From Bacillus badius NBRC 15713 (GTDB lineage Bacteria; Bacillota; Bacilli; Bacillales; Domibacillaceae), in NCBI RefSeq assembly GCF_001591605.1, contig NZ_BCVF01000003.1, positions 1-64,000 on the forward strand: a stretch of DNA of 64,000 nt. The letters are read 5' to 3'. The notes below the pieces were generated by a model. It did no database searches. It saw only the letters and a program-made list of their open reading frames with translations, and was not told the DNA's origin. The stretch's first letter is position 1; each line of letters opens with the position of its first letter. Positions 16,040 through 27,827 of this stretch are shown piece after piece. The translations under genes were made by a program, and so were the position numbers.

Positions 16040-18430
16040 TTATAAAAAGTCGTAAGGTGTGATCTCTTCCATCCCAATCATCGGATCGATGGCTGTAATT
16101 GTTTCTTCAGTCAATGCCACGAAGCGAAACGCCTCCCCTTCTGATGCTTCCTCCGCTAGCGCCTTCATTAACTTTTCCTTTAACGCTGTTTTACGCATAA
16201 GGTCATCATTGCGTTCAATGCCGATCCGAAACGCGTCTTCTTCCCCGCACAAAATCAAAAACTGCTTGCTCCGCGTGATAGCTGTGTAAAGCAGATTACG
16301 CCGCAGCATCCGGTAGTAGCTCTTCACTACCGGGAGAATGACAATCGGAAACTCGCTTCCCTGTGATTTATGGATGGAGCAGCAGAAGGCATGAGTGATT
16401 TGATTTAAGTCCTGTCTTGTATAGGTGACTTCATTTCCTTCGTAAGAGACGATCACCATATCTTGCTTTTCTGTATTTTCTTTTGCAAAAAAGATGGACA
16501 CTACTTCTCCGATGTCACCGTTAAAAATATTTTGCTCCGGCTGGTTCACAAGCTGGAGCACCTTGTCGCCAATACGGTAGTGGACGCCTCCAAAATCAAT
16601 TTGCTTGCGGGAGCCATCAGGGTTGGCATTAAGAATCTCCTGCAAAATTTCATTTAGACGATCAATTCCCGCAGGCCCTTTATACATGGGGGCAAGCACC
16701 TGGATGTCTTTCGCCGTAAATCCCTTTCTAATTGCACTTTTCACCACTTGCTCCACTGCTTCAGGGATTTGCTGGACATGGCAAGCGATAAAAGAACGAT
16801 CCTTTTGCTGCTTTGTTAAGTTGGACGGCATCTGGCCGCTTTTGATTTCATGAGCCATTTCAATAATGGAGGACCCTTCCTCCTGCCGGTAAATATCCGT
16901 TAGCTTAACAGTCGGAATCACACCGGATGCAAGCAAGTCCTTCAGCACCTGTCCGGGTCCCACAGATGGAAGCTGATCCTCATCACCGACAAGCACAACC
17001 TGCATATCATCCGGCAATGCTTTAAATAACTGATAAGCGAGCCAGATGTCAACCATTGATACTTCATCAACAATGAGCAGCCGCCCCTGCACCTCCCGGC
17101 TGTCTTCATCTTCGTGTGTTTCCTGGCCGCTGAATCCAAGCAAGCGGTGGATAGTGACCGCTGGAAGCCCTGTCGACTCTGCCATTCGTTTGGCCGCCCG
17201 TCCGGTTGGCGCTGCCAGCTTCACTGGAAATGGCTCATCTTTTCCATAGGCCTTGGGATCAAGCGAACAGCCATGCAGTTCGGAATAAAGCTCCACAATG
17301 CCTTTAATGACCGTTGTCTTTCCTGTGCCCGGCCCCCCTGTCAGAATCATCATTGGCGACATAAGTGCTTTTTGGATCGCCTCTTTTTGAGAAGGGGCAT
17401 AGTGGACGCCGGTTCGCTCTTCTAAATCGCCGAGCGCCAGCAGAAACTCTGATTCAGGAAATTGATCTTCATACTCTGTTTGCTTGAGCAAACGTTCAAT
17501 GTTGGCGACAAGACCTTTTTCCGAAAAATATAAAGAGGGCAAAAACACCCGGCTCTCTTCCCCGACTACTTTTCCCTCTTTCTCTAAAACGATCAGCTGC
17601 TCGGCAATCGCTTCAAAAGACACTTGCTCTTTGCCGCTCTTGTCCAGCAAAGCTTTGACTTCCTGCAACAGCTGTTCCGATTCTAAATAACAATGCCCCT
17701 CTTGCATGCATTGTTGCTCAATGGTAAATAAGATCCCGGCCTTCACACGATCAGGATGTTCTCCATCAATGCCGATCTGTGCGCCAAGCTCATCCGCTCG
17801 TCCAAAGCCAATCCCTTCAATATCTTCAACAAGCTGATAAGGATTTTTTTGAATGATTTCAATAGCCTGCTGCTGATAAGCCTGGTAAATCTTCATTGAG
17901 AGCTGCGGGCCGAATCCGTATTGATTAAGCGCCACCATCACCTGCTCCAGCCCTTGGTGTTCAAGAAGCGTTTCATACAGGCTTTTCGCTTTATCTGCAG
18001 AAAGGCGCGGCACCTCATCAAGCACAGACGGATGATCAAGGATTTTGGAGATCGCTCCTTCTCCTAACGTTTCAACCACCGTTTCTGCCGTTTTTCTTCC
18101 AATCCCTTTAAATAAGTCACTGGATAAGTAAGTAATGATGCCTTGCTTTGTCTGCGGCACTTCTTTTTGGGCATGCCGGGCTTGAAACTGGCGCCCGAAC
18201 TTCGGATGGTCTTTGAAAGCGCCATAAAAAACATACACTTCCTGTTCATGAATTTGCGGAAAGTAACCGGTAACGACTACCTCCTTGTCTTCACAGGCCT
18301 CATTTGTTTCCAGCACACGAACACGCAGAACAGAGTAAAAATTCTCTTCATTATGAAAGATCGTAACAAGGTGCCGGCCTTTAACGTACTTTTCCCCATT
18401 GGCAAACAAATCCATTGACCCTTGTTCCAT
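16040..18430 (-). CDS. recD2: SF1B DNA helicase RecD2
   Basis: RecD2 is a 5'-3' helicase linked to replication-fork maintenance in bacteria lacking RecBC. The 796-residue protein has the long N-terminal region with helix-hairpin-helix segments (GIGRKTAETVVETLGEGA and IEGIGFGRADELG), Walker A GGPGTGKTTV, motif Ia AAPTGRAAKRMAE, Walker B VDEVSMVD and the C-terminal YTAITRSKQFLILCG. ATG 18430 lies 9 nt after AAGGAG; the upstream in-frame GTG at 18439 overlaps that site. It follows the TPR gene by 12 bp, so the two are co-transcribed. Confidence 0.94.
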   Translation of the reverse strand: MEQGSMDLFANGEKYVKGRHLVTIFHNEENFYSVLRVRVLETNEACEDKEVVVTGYFPQIHEQEVYVFYGAFKDHPKFGRQFQARHAQKEVPQTKQGIITYLSSDLFKGIGRKTAETVVETLGEGAISKILDHPSVLDEVPRLSADKAKSLYETLLEHQGLEQVMVALNQYGFGPQLSMKIYQAYQQQAIEIIQKNPYQLVEDIEGIGFGRADELGAQIGIDGEHPDRVKAGILFTIEQQCMQEGHCYLESEQLLQEVKALLDKSGKEQVSFEAIAEQLIVLEKEGKVVGEESRVFLPSLYFSEKGLVANIERLLKQTEYEDQFPESEFLLALGDLEERTGVHYAPSQKEAIQKALMSPMMILTGGPGTGKTTVIKGIVELYSELHGCSLDPKAYGKDEPFPVKLAAPTGRAAKRMAESTGLPAVTIHRLLGFSGQETHEDEDSREVQGRLLIVDEVSMVDIWLAYQLFKALPDDMQVVLVGDEDQLPSVGPGQVLKDLLASGVIPTVKLTDIYRQEEGSSIIEMAHEIKSGQMPSNLTKQQKDRSFIACHVQQIPEAVEQVVKSAIRKGFTAKDIQVLAPMYKGPAGIDRLNEILQEILNANPDGSRKQIDFGGVHYRIGDKVLQLVNQPEQNIFNGDIGEVVSIFFAKENTEKQDMVIVSYEGNEVTYTRQDLNQITHAFCCSIHKSQGSEFPIVILPVVKSYYRMLRRNLLYTAITRSKQFLILCGEEDAFRIGIERNDDLMRKTALKEKLMKALAEEASEGEAFRFVALTEETITAIDPMIGMEEITPYDFL

Positions 18431-18442
18431 CAGCGGCACTCC

Positions 18443-19105
18443 TTATCGTTCTTCGGCTTTTTCAAGCATTTTCTTTCCATAGCCGGCGAGCATATGATCC
18501 GGCTGAATAGCAAGTGCCCGGTCAAACATAGCTGCGGCTTTCTCCGCGTCCTCTAAGTGACCGGCATAGGCAACACCAAGGTTGTAATAAGCATCCGCAT
18601 GGCTGGCATCAGTTGCCACCACCTGCTCAAGCTGACGAATGGCTTCATCATATGCCGACACCTTTGCCAATGCAAGTCCGAGCTGAAAGCGTGCTTCTGT
18701 GTCCGTTTCGTTCAGCTCAACCGCGCGCTGCAAATACGGCAATGCCAATACAGACTGATCAAGCTGGCTAAGTGCCATACCCAGCATGAAAAACACATCG
18801 CTCTCCTCAAGCCCCAGCTTGATCGCCTGTTCAAATTCACGGCAGGCTTCTTCTAGCTGCTCTTGCTCATAATAAAAGGTGCCAAGCGCATAATGGGCGG
18901 CTCCGGCTGCCGGATCTACCTCGATCGCTTTTTTATAAAAACGCTCAGCCCGTTCCTGCTCACCGACGGTCGACAGTACATGGCCAAAGTTAATATAGGC
19001 GGTCGGATCTTCCGGAGCTTCTTCGATCCGTTCTGAAAATAACCTTAAAGCCTCTTCGACTTTTCCTTGCTGCAAATATTCTATACCTTGTAAATTTTTA
19101 TCCAT
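18443..19105 (-). CDS. yrrB: Tetratricopeptide-repeat protein (YrrB-like)
   Basis: A 220-residue protein made almost entirely of TPR units of 34 residues; repeats are visible as DPTAYINFGHVLSTVGEQER, AAGAAHYALGTFYYEQEQL, SDVFFMLGMALSQL, TEARFQLGLALAKVS and HADAYYNLGVAYAGH. Such solenoids bind peptides or partner proteins. No enzyme domain or signal peptide is present. It starts behind AGAGGTGGCTC and directly precedes recD2, matching B. subtilis yrrB-yrrC. The partner is unknown. Confidence 0.88.
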   Translation of the reverse strand: MDKNLQGIEYLQQGKVEEALRLFSERIEEAPEDPTAYINFGHVLSTVGEQERAERFYKKAIEVDPAAGAAHYALGTFYYEQEQLEEACREFEQAIKLGLEESDVFFMLGMALSQLDQSVLALPYLQRAVELNETDTEARFQLGLALAKVSAYDEAIRQLEQVVATDASHADAYYNLGVAYAGHLEDAEKAAAMFDRALAIQPDHMLAGYGKKMLEKAEER

Positions 19106-19164
19106 GAGCCACCTCTATACTTATTTTCATCAAGATTATACCACAGCGGGCGGACCCTGCAGAA

Positions 19165-19215
19165 AATTAACAAAGAAGACATCCTAAAAAGTCTGGTTTT
19201 CAGGATGCCTTCTTT
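19165..19215 (-). terminator. Terminator downstream of mnmA
   Basis: The inverted repeat GAAGGCATCCTGAAAA / TTTTTAGGATGTCTTC lies between the mnmA stop and yrrB, with T-rich flanks on both strands. Confidence 0.75.
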
Positions 19216-19322
19216 TTCTTTATCATTTCGGTAGTATTCATTAAAAAGATTGATTCTCATCTTTGCAGACCACTTACGCCCACAGCTCTCTGTTCATTTA
19301 AAGCAGTTGGCTTAACCGCTCG

Positions 19323-21618
<2,296 letters not shown>

Positions 21619-21632
21619 TCTCTCATCTCCTC

Positions 21633-22055
21633 TTAAATATAAAACATGTAAGCATCGGATTGACCATGCTCGTCTGTGTGGTTCGCCAAGTCTTCCAGCG
21701 TTGTATTTTCAAGCACGCCTTTAATCGCGTCACTAATTCTAATCCACAGCTCGCGCTTTGCCGGCTCTTCGTCTTCAATTCCTTCAACGAGGCTGATGGG
21801 CCCTTCGAGTACGCGGATAATATCTCCAGCAGTGATCGTCTCCGGTTCTCTCCCCAGCACATATCCGCCGTAAGCTCCGCGGATACTGCGAACAAGCCCA
21901 GAATTGCGAAGCGGAGCAATTAATTGTTCCAGATAATGCTCTGATAAATTATGAGCGCCGGCAATAACACGCAGGGAAGTCGGCCCCTCCCCATGCCTTT
22001 TAGCTAATTCAATCATAATTGTTAACCCATATCTTCCTTTAGTTGAAATTCTCAT
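21633..22055 (-). CDS. cymR: Cysteine metabolism repressor CymR (Rrf2 family)
   Basis: CymR represses cysteine and sulfur-uptake genes, in complex with CysK in B. subtilis. The 140-residue protein has the Rrf2 winged helix (MRISTKGRYGLTIMIELAKR; SEHYLEQLIAPLRNSGLV; GAYGGYVLGREPETI) and the conserved ending DAYMFYI. It has no cysteine at all, so it cannot bind an Fe-S cluster as other Rrf2 proteins do. Its ATG overlaps the stop codon of the upstream membrane-protein gene (ATGA), indicating coupled translation. It precedes iscS by 14 bp. Confidence 0.94.
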   Translation of the reverse strand: MRISTKGRYGLTIMIELAKRHGEGPTSLRVIAGAHNLSEHYLEQLIAPLRNSGLVRSIRGAYGGYVLGREPETITAGDIIRVLEGPISLVEGIEDEEPAKRELWIRISDAIKGVLENTTLEDLANHTDEHGQSDAYMFYI

Positions 22056-22729
22056 ATATTTACCCCCTGGTTATGGTCTTTTTTCCATTCATTTACTTTG
22101 TTTATTAGTATATCGGAAAACTGTTGACATTGCGGCAATGAAATACCGACAGCCGTTCCCATTAGCAAGCTAAACAGAAACGTGCCTAAATGAACTGGTC
22201 CTCCAATGAGCCAGGCAATGGCCAGCACAATAAATTCCATTCCCCGCCGTATACTTGACACTTTCCAGCCGGTTTTTTTCATGACAGCCAGCATAAAGCT
22301 ATCTCGCGGACCTGCACCAAGCTGAGCAGAAAGATAAAATGACATGCCGTACGCCATAATAAACACACCTGCAATAAACATGATCAGCTTGCCGCTGAAA
22401 TGATCCGGCGTAGCAATCGTCGGCAGCCATAAAAAGAAATCAATAAAGAGACCCACAAGCAGCATGTTTAAATAGGCTCCAAATTGCGGCCATTCCCGCA
22501 AATAAAAAGAGGCCAAACCTAAAATCAAAAAACCGATAAGCACCGACCAAGTACCGACCGTCAGTCCTAATTGTTCATATAACCCTACATGAAGAGCATC
22601 CCACGGCGTGGCCCCAAGGTCTGCTCGAATCAGCAGCACAATGCCAAGAGACATAAATAAAAGGCCAATCGTAAAAATCGTCAGCCGAATCACAATATTC
22701 CCCTGTTTCCTTATCTTCTCTTTTTTCAT
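22052..22729 (-). CDS. YczE/YitT-type integral membrane protein
   Basis: A 225-residue protein with about five or six hydrophobic helices (LTIFTIGLLFMSLGIVLLIR, TWSVLIGFLILGLASFYL, LIMFIAGVFIMAYGMSFYL and others) and the internal motifs GATPWDALHVGL and GAGPRDSFML, which mark the YczE family. The function of the family is not established. The gene is upstream of cymR and overlaps it by 4 bp, so the pair forms one transcript; this placement differs from B. subtilis yczE, which lies elsewhere. It is divergent from rarA. Confidence 0.83.
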   Translation of the reverse strand: MKKEKIRKQGNIVIRLTIFTIGLLFMSLGIVLLIRADLGATPWDALHVGLYEQLGLTVGTWSVLIGFLILGLASFYLREWPQFGAYLNMLLVGLFIDFFLWLPTIATPDHFSGKLIMFIAGVFIMAYGMSFYLSAQLGAGPRDSFMLAVMKKTGWKVSSIRRGMEFIVLAIAWLIGGPVHLGTFLFSLLMGTAVGISLPQCQQFSDILINKVNEWKKDHNQGVNI

Positions 22730-22871
22730 CCATCTTACCCCTTATCAAGTGAGCCTGTATAGTCAGCCCCCGCTATTATATCACAGAAAACAGATCAAAA
22801 AACATGCCCCGCCCTCATTTCCTATGATACAGTGAAGGAAAAGAATTGAAATGAGAAATGAGGAATTAGGC

Positions 22872-24137
22872 ATGAAACCGTTAGCTTTTCGAATGCGGCC
22901 ACGGACAATTGATGAAATCGTTGGTCAAGAGCATTTGGTCGGACCTGGAAAAATTATCGAGCGCATGGTGGCAGCAAAACAACTGTCTTCCATGATCCTA
23001 TACGGTCCTCCCGGCATTGGCAAAACATCGATTGCCAGCGCTATCGCCGGCAGTACAAAATACGCCTTCCGAACACTTAATGCGGTCACCAGCAATAAAA
23101 AAGATATGGAAATCGTCGCCGCTGAGGCTAAGATGTCCGGCAAAGTTATCTTGCTTTTAGATGAAGTCCACAGACTGGATAAAGGCAAACAGGATTTTTT
23201 GCTGCCATTTTTAGAGAACGGGATGATTACCTTGATCGGAGCCACAACAAGCAATCCTTATCACGCCATCAATCCAGCGATTCGCAGCCGCTGTCAAATT
23301 TTCGAATTAAAGCCGCTGACTCCCGACGAAATTGCGAAAACGCTGAAACGGGCTCTTCATGATGAAGAACGGGGGCTTGGCCGGTATCAGACAGAAGTAG
23401 CGGAAGAGGCTCTTCAGCATTTTTCCCAGGCAAGCGGGGGCGATGTGCGCAGCTCGTTAAACGCTTTAGAACTCGCTGTGCTATCCACTTCCCCAAATGA
23501 AGAGAACGTTATTGTTATCAACCGTACAATCGCCGAAGAATGCCTGCAAAAGAAAAGTTTTTCACACGACAGGGACGGGGATGCCCACTATGATGTAATC
23601 AGCGCGTTTCAGAAGTCGATCCGCGGCAGCGATGTTAATGCAGCTCTTCATTACTTGGCGCGGCTGATTGAGGCCGGCGACCTGCCGAGCATAGCAAGAA
23701 GGCTGCTTGTTATCGCGTATGAGGATATCGGCCTTGCCAGCCCGCAGGCCGGCCAGCGAACGCTAGCTGCTATTCAGACCGCAGAAAAAATCGGCTTTCC
23801 AGAGGCCCGCATTCCGCTGGCAGCGGCTGTAATCGAGCTATGCCTTTCACCTAAATCAAATACAGCTATCTCTGCCATTGATGCGGCTTTAGCAGACATC
23901 CGGGCCGGCAAAAGCGGGGATGTGCCTGCCCACTTAAAGGACGCCCATTATCCGGGCGCCAAAGAGCTCGGACGCGGGCTTGAATACAAATATCCACATG
24001 ATTATGACAGCGGATGGGTGAAGCAACAGTACCTTCCAGACAAATTAAAAAACAAACGTTATTACGAGCCAAAACAAACAGGAAAATTTGAACAAGCCCT
24101 GGCCGGAATCTATGACAAGATTGAAAGAGGAAAATAA
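22872..24137 (+). CDS. rarA: Replication-associated recombination protein RarA (MgsA)
   Basis: RarA is a clamp-loader-like AAA+ ATPase acting at stalled replication forks. Walker A GPPGIGKTSIAS, Walker B LLLDEVHRLDK, sensor 1 GATTSNPYHAINPAIRSRC and the C-terminal tetramerisation region (GQRTLAAIQTAEKIG; PAHLKDAHYPGAKELG) are visible. ATG 22872 (MKPLAFRMRP) gives 421 residues and matches the usual start; an in-frame ATG at 22851 would add seven residues, part of which forms the GAGG ribosome site. Confidence 0.94.
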   Translation: MKPLAFRMRPRTIDEIVGQEHLVGPGKIIERMVAAKQLSSMILYGPPGIGKTSIASAIAGSTKYAFRTLNAVTSNKKDMEIVAAEAKMSGKVILLLDEVHRLDKGKQDFLLPFLENGMITLIGATTSNPYHAINPAIRSRCQIFELKPLTPDEIAKTLKRALHDEERGLGRYQTEVAEEALQHFSQASGGDVRSSLNALELAVLSTSPNEENVIVINRTIAEECLQKKSFSHDRDGDAHYDVISAFQKSIRGSDVNAALHYLARLIEAGDLPSIARRLLVIAYEDIGLASPQAGQRTLAAIQTAEKIGFPEARIPLAAAVIELCLSPKSNTAISAIDAALADIRAGKSGDVPAHLKDAHYPGAKELGRGLEYKYPHDYDSGWVKQQYLPDKLKNKRYYEPKQTGKFEQALAGIYDKIERGK

Positions 24138-24257
24138 CTAGTTAGCGAAACTGAAAAACGATCTGTCGATTCGGATGCTCTCTCTCCCTGAAAACTTGTC
24201 ATACAGACTCCTTTCCTTCGATAAAATGATAGGAATATAGATAAAAGGAGAGACTGT

Positions 24258-25061
24258 ATGATCAAAACATATGAGGAAACAGCTAAGTTTGAGCATGAAT
24301 TTTGGCTGCAAATCTTAGGCGATCACTCCCGCTTTATTTACGAAGCACTTGCGCCTAATGAACAGCAGGATATTGAACAGTCCCGCCTTTTCATCCAAGC
24401 CTTTGACCGGCTGCTGGAACAGGCACGAAAAAGAACAACCAATTGGCTAGCGCTTAGCAGACTGGCAAATGAAGAAACTGAAAAGCTGAGAATGTTTAAA
24501 CTCGACTTGATACGCAGGCATCTTACTGGGAAAGTGTCCATTCAGCTTGGTCCAACCTTTATTAGTCATATGGTGAATGAGCTGGATGAATATAAGCGGC
24601 TATTAAAACATTTACAGGCAGAGGAGGCTCCTCCTGTCTATCACGCCCTTCATCATCACCTGCTTTGGCTTTTAGACGCGGCAGGCCATGCCGGCGCCAT
24701 ATCGGATCGCATGGACCGGATTGAAAAAAGACTGAAGCAAAAAAGTGACCGCTTTACAAAGGATTTTGAAGCTTTTTATTTAAAAGCAGTAGAAATGACC
24801 GGATTTTTACGGGCCAATCTTTCCACTTTTCCTGCGCTAGAGCGCTTTAATCAAGATACTTCTCTTGAAATGAAGCTGTTTATGAACTTTCTTCAGGAGA
24901 TCGAGGAATTAGAGCTCAGCAAGGAGGCGCTCGGAACATTTGCTCCGCTCATGGCTGACCATATGATGAGGGAAGAATGCTACTATTTAATAAAGCTCGC
25001 TGAATCCGCCGGGCTTCAAAAGCCAAGCTGCGACCCGGCAAAGCCGAGAATAGATGAATAG
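24258..25061 (+). CDS. DUF2935 family protein
   Basis: A 267-residue all-helical protein. Two copies of a four-helix domain with conserved His/Glu residues are visible: FEHEFWLQILGDHSRFI at the start of the first, and later the segment LFMNFLQEIEEL with ADHMMREECYYLI. DUF2935 proteins have a ferritin-like fold with a possible dinuclear metal site; no reaction has been shown that I know of. It starts behind AAAAGGAGAGACTGT, 120 bp after rarA, with its own strong terminator, so it is probably a single-gene unit. Confidence 0.85.
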   Translation: MIKTYEETAKFEHEFWLQILGDHSRFIYEALAPNEQQDIEQSRLFIQAFDRLLEQARKRTTNWLALSRLANEETEKLRMFKLDLIRRHLTGKVSIQLGPTFISHMVNELDEYKRLLKHLQAEEAPPVYHALHHHLLWLLDAAGHAGAISDRMDRIEKRLKQKSDRFTKDFEAFYLKAVEMTGFLRANLSTFPALERFNQDTSLEMKLFMNFLQEIEELELSKEALGTFAPLMADHMMREECYYLIKLAESAGLQKPSCDPAKPRIDE

Positions 25062-25136
25062 CAAATTGTCAGATCGCCCTAATCCTGCAGAACCTGTTGA
25101 TAGAAACAAAAGCAGCAGGCTCTATCGGCAAACAAA

Positions 25137-25179
25137 ATAAGAAAGCTGCTGAGTTCTTTTCATTCAGCAGCTTTCTTAT
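25137..25179. terminator. Strong bidirectional terminator
   Basis: A perfect 16-bp stem (ATAAGAAAGCTGCTGA / TCAGCAGCTTTCTTAT) lies between the convergent DUF2935 gene and the ABC operon. Confidence 0.88.
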
Positions 25180-25255
25180 TATAGTCTCTATTATTCGTTC
25201 ATATCGCTTTTCTAATCATTCAGTGAAAGGAGCCTTATCATGCAGCCTCTCGCCT

Positions 25256-26206
25256 TTAAGCAGCGACATCCCTTTTGGCAAATGTAAAAAAGGCAAGGAG
25301 TTGAAACACGAGATAGTAGATAACAAGAACAGTGATGGAGAATCCAATCGTCATCCCATCAACTAATGTTTGCCCTTCTTCGTATTGCATTAGATTCGTA
25401 TTTGCGAACAGCAAATATTTCGCCCAATCATATTTCATGGCAATGAGCATTGTGACATTGGAACCGACAAACAGAAGGAATAATGAAATACCGATCGCAA
25501 GGGAGCTGCTCCGGAAAACGGCTGAAATCATAAATGCCATCGTTGCCAGCATAAATACGTCTATTGATTTTAGCAAATACACTTTAGACAAATAAACAAT
25601 CATGTTCTGTTCTACAACTTTTCCGCCTTCATATGCAAGATGAACGGCAGAATGGCTGGAAGAGCCGAACAAGACAGCCCCAATTAAGGCAGATACTACA
25701 AATAAGATAGCAATCATAAACAATCCGAACAGTACGACGGCTGCATACTTAGAAAGAAGAATCTTTGGACGGCTGATCGGACGAATCAACAACATTTTTA
25801 TCGTGCCCCATGAATATTCTCCGGCAACAATCCCGCCAGCGATAATAATCATAAATAATCCGGCAAAGCTCAGCAGCGAGCTGTTTTCCTCGATAAAGGA
25901 CAATGTAGATGTTTTAGTATCAATCGGCACATTGTTTGCCAAACGGTATTCGTTCACCTTGATCTGTCCTTCTAAATAAGCTTTATGGTCTTTCGATATC
26001 TCTGTCGCTTCTTTTAATGTGTTTTCATACTGCGCGTTTTCAGCTTGAACGACTTGACGCCAATTTGGCGTGTCTTTCTGTCTGCTTTCATCATACTTCG
26101 TAAACCCGGCAAATACACCCGTCATCAGGATAAGCAATCCAATCATGACATAAGTACCCGGCCGTTTAAATATTTTGATCCATTCATTTCTAATTAAACG
26201 TCCCAT
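25256..26206 (-). CDS. ABC-2 type permease
   Basis: A 316-residue permease with an N-terminal membrane helix (TYVMIGLLILMTGVFAGFT), an external domain of about 90 residues (KYDESRQKDTPNWRQVVQAE onward) and five further helices, ending LVFQLLAFFTFAKRDVAA. This is the architecture of the BcrB/NatB-type permeases in antibiotic-peptide resistance transporters. Its ATG overlaps the stop of the ATPase gene upstream (TAATG), so the two proteins form one transporter. It is the last gene of the five-gene operon. The substrate is unknown. Confidence 0.85.
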   Translation of the reverse strand: MGRLIRNEWIKIFKRPGTYVMIGLLILMTGVFAGFTKYDESRQKDTPNWRQVVQAENAQYENTLKEATEISKDHKAYLEGQIKVNEYRLANNVPIDTKTSTLSFIEENSSLLSFAGLFMIIIAGGIVAGEYSWGTIKMLLIRPISRPKILLSKYAAVVLFGLFMIAILFVVSALIGAVLFGSSSHSAVHLAYEGGKVVEQNMIVYLSKVYLLKSIDVFMLATMAFMISAVFRSSSLAIGISLFLLFVGSNVTMLIAMKYDWAKYLLFANTNLMQYEEGQTLVDGMTIGFSITVLVIYYLVFQLLAFFTFAKRDVAA

Positions 26207-27126
26207 TAGCTCACCGCCTCTTGCTTTTCTGTTATTTCCAGAAACTTTTCTTCGAGTGTTTTAGATAGCTGCTTCACTTCATAAACTCTCATATTCTTGG
26301 ACACAAGCAAACTGATTATATCCGGAATCTGCTCTTTACCCGCTTCAACAGACAAGCTGCTTCCGGCAATTTTTACACGGATATCAGGAAAAGAGGCAGT
26401 CATTAATTTCGCTGCTGTATCCACGTGATCCACCTCTATGGAATACACCTCACGCCCGTCATCTACCCAATCACGCACAGACTGAACATGAATCAGCCGG
26501 CCTTTTTGAATGATTCCGATCCGGTCGCACATCATTTCCATTTCCGAGAGCAAATGGCTGGATACAATAACCGCCATCTTTTCTTTTTCCGCTAAATCAC
26601 GGATGTATTGGCGGATTTCTTTAATACCCGCAGGATCCAGCCCATTTGTCGGCTCATCAAGAATTAATACTTTCGGGCTGTGCAGAAGCGATTGAGCGAT
26701 TCCCAGCCGTTGGCGCATACCAAGAGAGTAGGTCTTCACCTTATCGTGAATTCGGTCTCCCAAGCCTACAAGCTGAACAACTTCAGCAATTCGTTCTTTT
26801 GTTATTCCTTTTTGCATACGGGCATACTGCTGTAAATTTTGATAACCTGTTAAAAATTTATACATTTCCGGATTTTCTACAATCGCTCCGATATTGCTGA
26901 CGGCTTTCTCAAAGTTTTTTTGGATGCTGTGTCCGCAAATAACAATGTCCCCTTCTGACAGCTTCATCAGTCCGACGATCATCCGGATCGTTGTCGTTTT
27001 ACCTGCTCCATTGGGTCCAAGAAAACCAAAAACTTCCCCGGCTTGAATCGTGAAACTTAATGAATCAATAATCCGCTTTCCTTTGATTACCTTTGAAACA
27101 TTTTTCAATTCCACTAATGTTGTCAT
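26206..27126 (-). CDS. ABC transporter ATP-binding protein (BcrA-like)
   Basis: A 306-residue ATPase with Walker A GPNGAGKTTTIRM, signature YSLGMRQRLGIAQ, Walker B LILDEPTNGLDPAG and a C-terminal extension of about 80 residues (GREVYSIEVDHVDTAAKLM to EKFLEITEKQE), typical of BcrA/NatA-type subunits working with ABC-2 permeases. It starts behind AGGAGGTTAACGA, 11 bp after the other ATPase, and is fused to the permease gene by a TAATG overlap. Bacitracin-like or lantibiotic export is possible but not proven. Confidence 0.88.
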   Translation of the reverse strand: MTTLVELKNVSKVIKGKRIIDSLSFTIQAGEVFGFLGPNGAGKTTTIRMIVGLMKLSEGDIVICGHSIQKNFEKAVSNIGAIVENPEMYKFLTGYQNLQQYARMQKGITKERIAEVVQLVGLGDRIHDKVKTYSLGMRQRLGIAQSLLHSPKVLILDEPTNGLDPAGIKEIRQYIRDLAEKEKMAVIVSSHLLSEMEMMCDRIGIIQKGRLIHVQSVRDWVDDGREVYSIEVDHVDTAAKLMTASFPDIRVKIAGSSLSVEAGKEQIPDIISLLVSKNMRVYEVKQLSKTLEEKFLEITEKQEAVS

Positions 27127-27137
27127 TCGTTAACCTC

Positions 27138-27827
27138 CTATTGATAATTCCTTTTCAGCCATTGCAGCACAGATAAGCCCTCTTCTTCGCGAAGCGCTTC
27201 TACATGGCAACGGGCGCGGACCATGCCCTCGTCTAAAATGACTGCCTCCTCCAAAACAGGCTCAATCTCCGTGATTTCATGGGTAGTAATAATGACCGTC
27301 TGTTCACCGAAATCAATGAAAGAGACCAGCCCTTTTACAATCGTGTCCCTTACCATCGGATCAAGACCTAAGAAAGGTTCATCCAACAAGAGCACTGGAG
27401 CCTTGCGGGACAAAACCAGCAGGAGTTTCAGCCGCCCTTGCTGCCCTTTAGACATCTTCGCCACTTTTTTATGACGCTCCAGACTCATAAATTGAATTAA
27501 TTCTTCCGCTTTCTCCAGTGAAAAATCTTTGTGCTGTGCAGCGAAAAACTCGATCATCTGCTGAACGGTCAGCCCTGGATAAACCATGCCTTCACTGGAT
27601 AGATAAGCAACATCGCGGGCAATAGAACGGTCTGCCGGCTGTCCATTAACGATCACTTCACCTTTGGATGGAAAGACGAGCCCTGCGGCCATTTTCATCA
27701 TCGTGGATTTTCCGCTCCCGTTAGGCCCGAGAATGCCATATATCTTCCCTTTTTCAAATTGCAAACTGACATCTTGGAGCGCTTTTCTTTTTCCGTACTC
27801 TTTCGTAACGTTTCGCAACTCAATCAT
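27138..27827 (-). CDS. ABC transporter ATP-binding protein (YtrB-like)
   Basis: A 229-residue ATPase with Walker A GPNGSGKSTMMKM, a signature-loop variant MSKGQQGRLKLLL and Walker B VLLLDEPFLGLDPMV. It lacks the long C-terminal extension of the second ATPase. It overlaps the GntR regulator gene by 8 bp and is closest in context to YtrB-type ATPases controlled by YtrA regulators. It probably pairs with the permease encoded by the first gene of the operon (28210), giving two transporters in one operon. Confidence 0.86.
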   Translation of the reverse strand: MIELRNVTKEYGKRKALQDVSLQFEKGKIYGILGPNGSGKSTMMKMAAGLVFPSKGEVIVNGQPADRSIARDVAYLSSEGMVYPGLTVQQMIEFFAAQHKDFSLEKAEELIQFMSLERHKKVAKMSKGQQGRLKLLLVLSRKAPVLLLDEPFLGLDPMVRDTIVKGLVSFIDFGEQTVIITTHEITEIEPVLEEAVILDEGMVRARCHVEALREEEGLSVLQWLKRNYQ

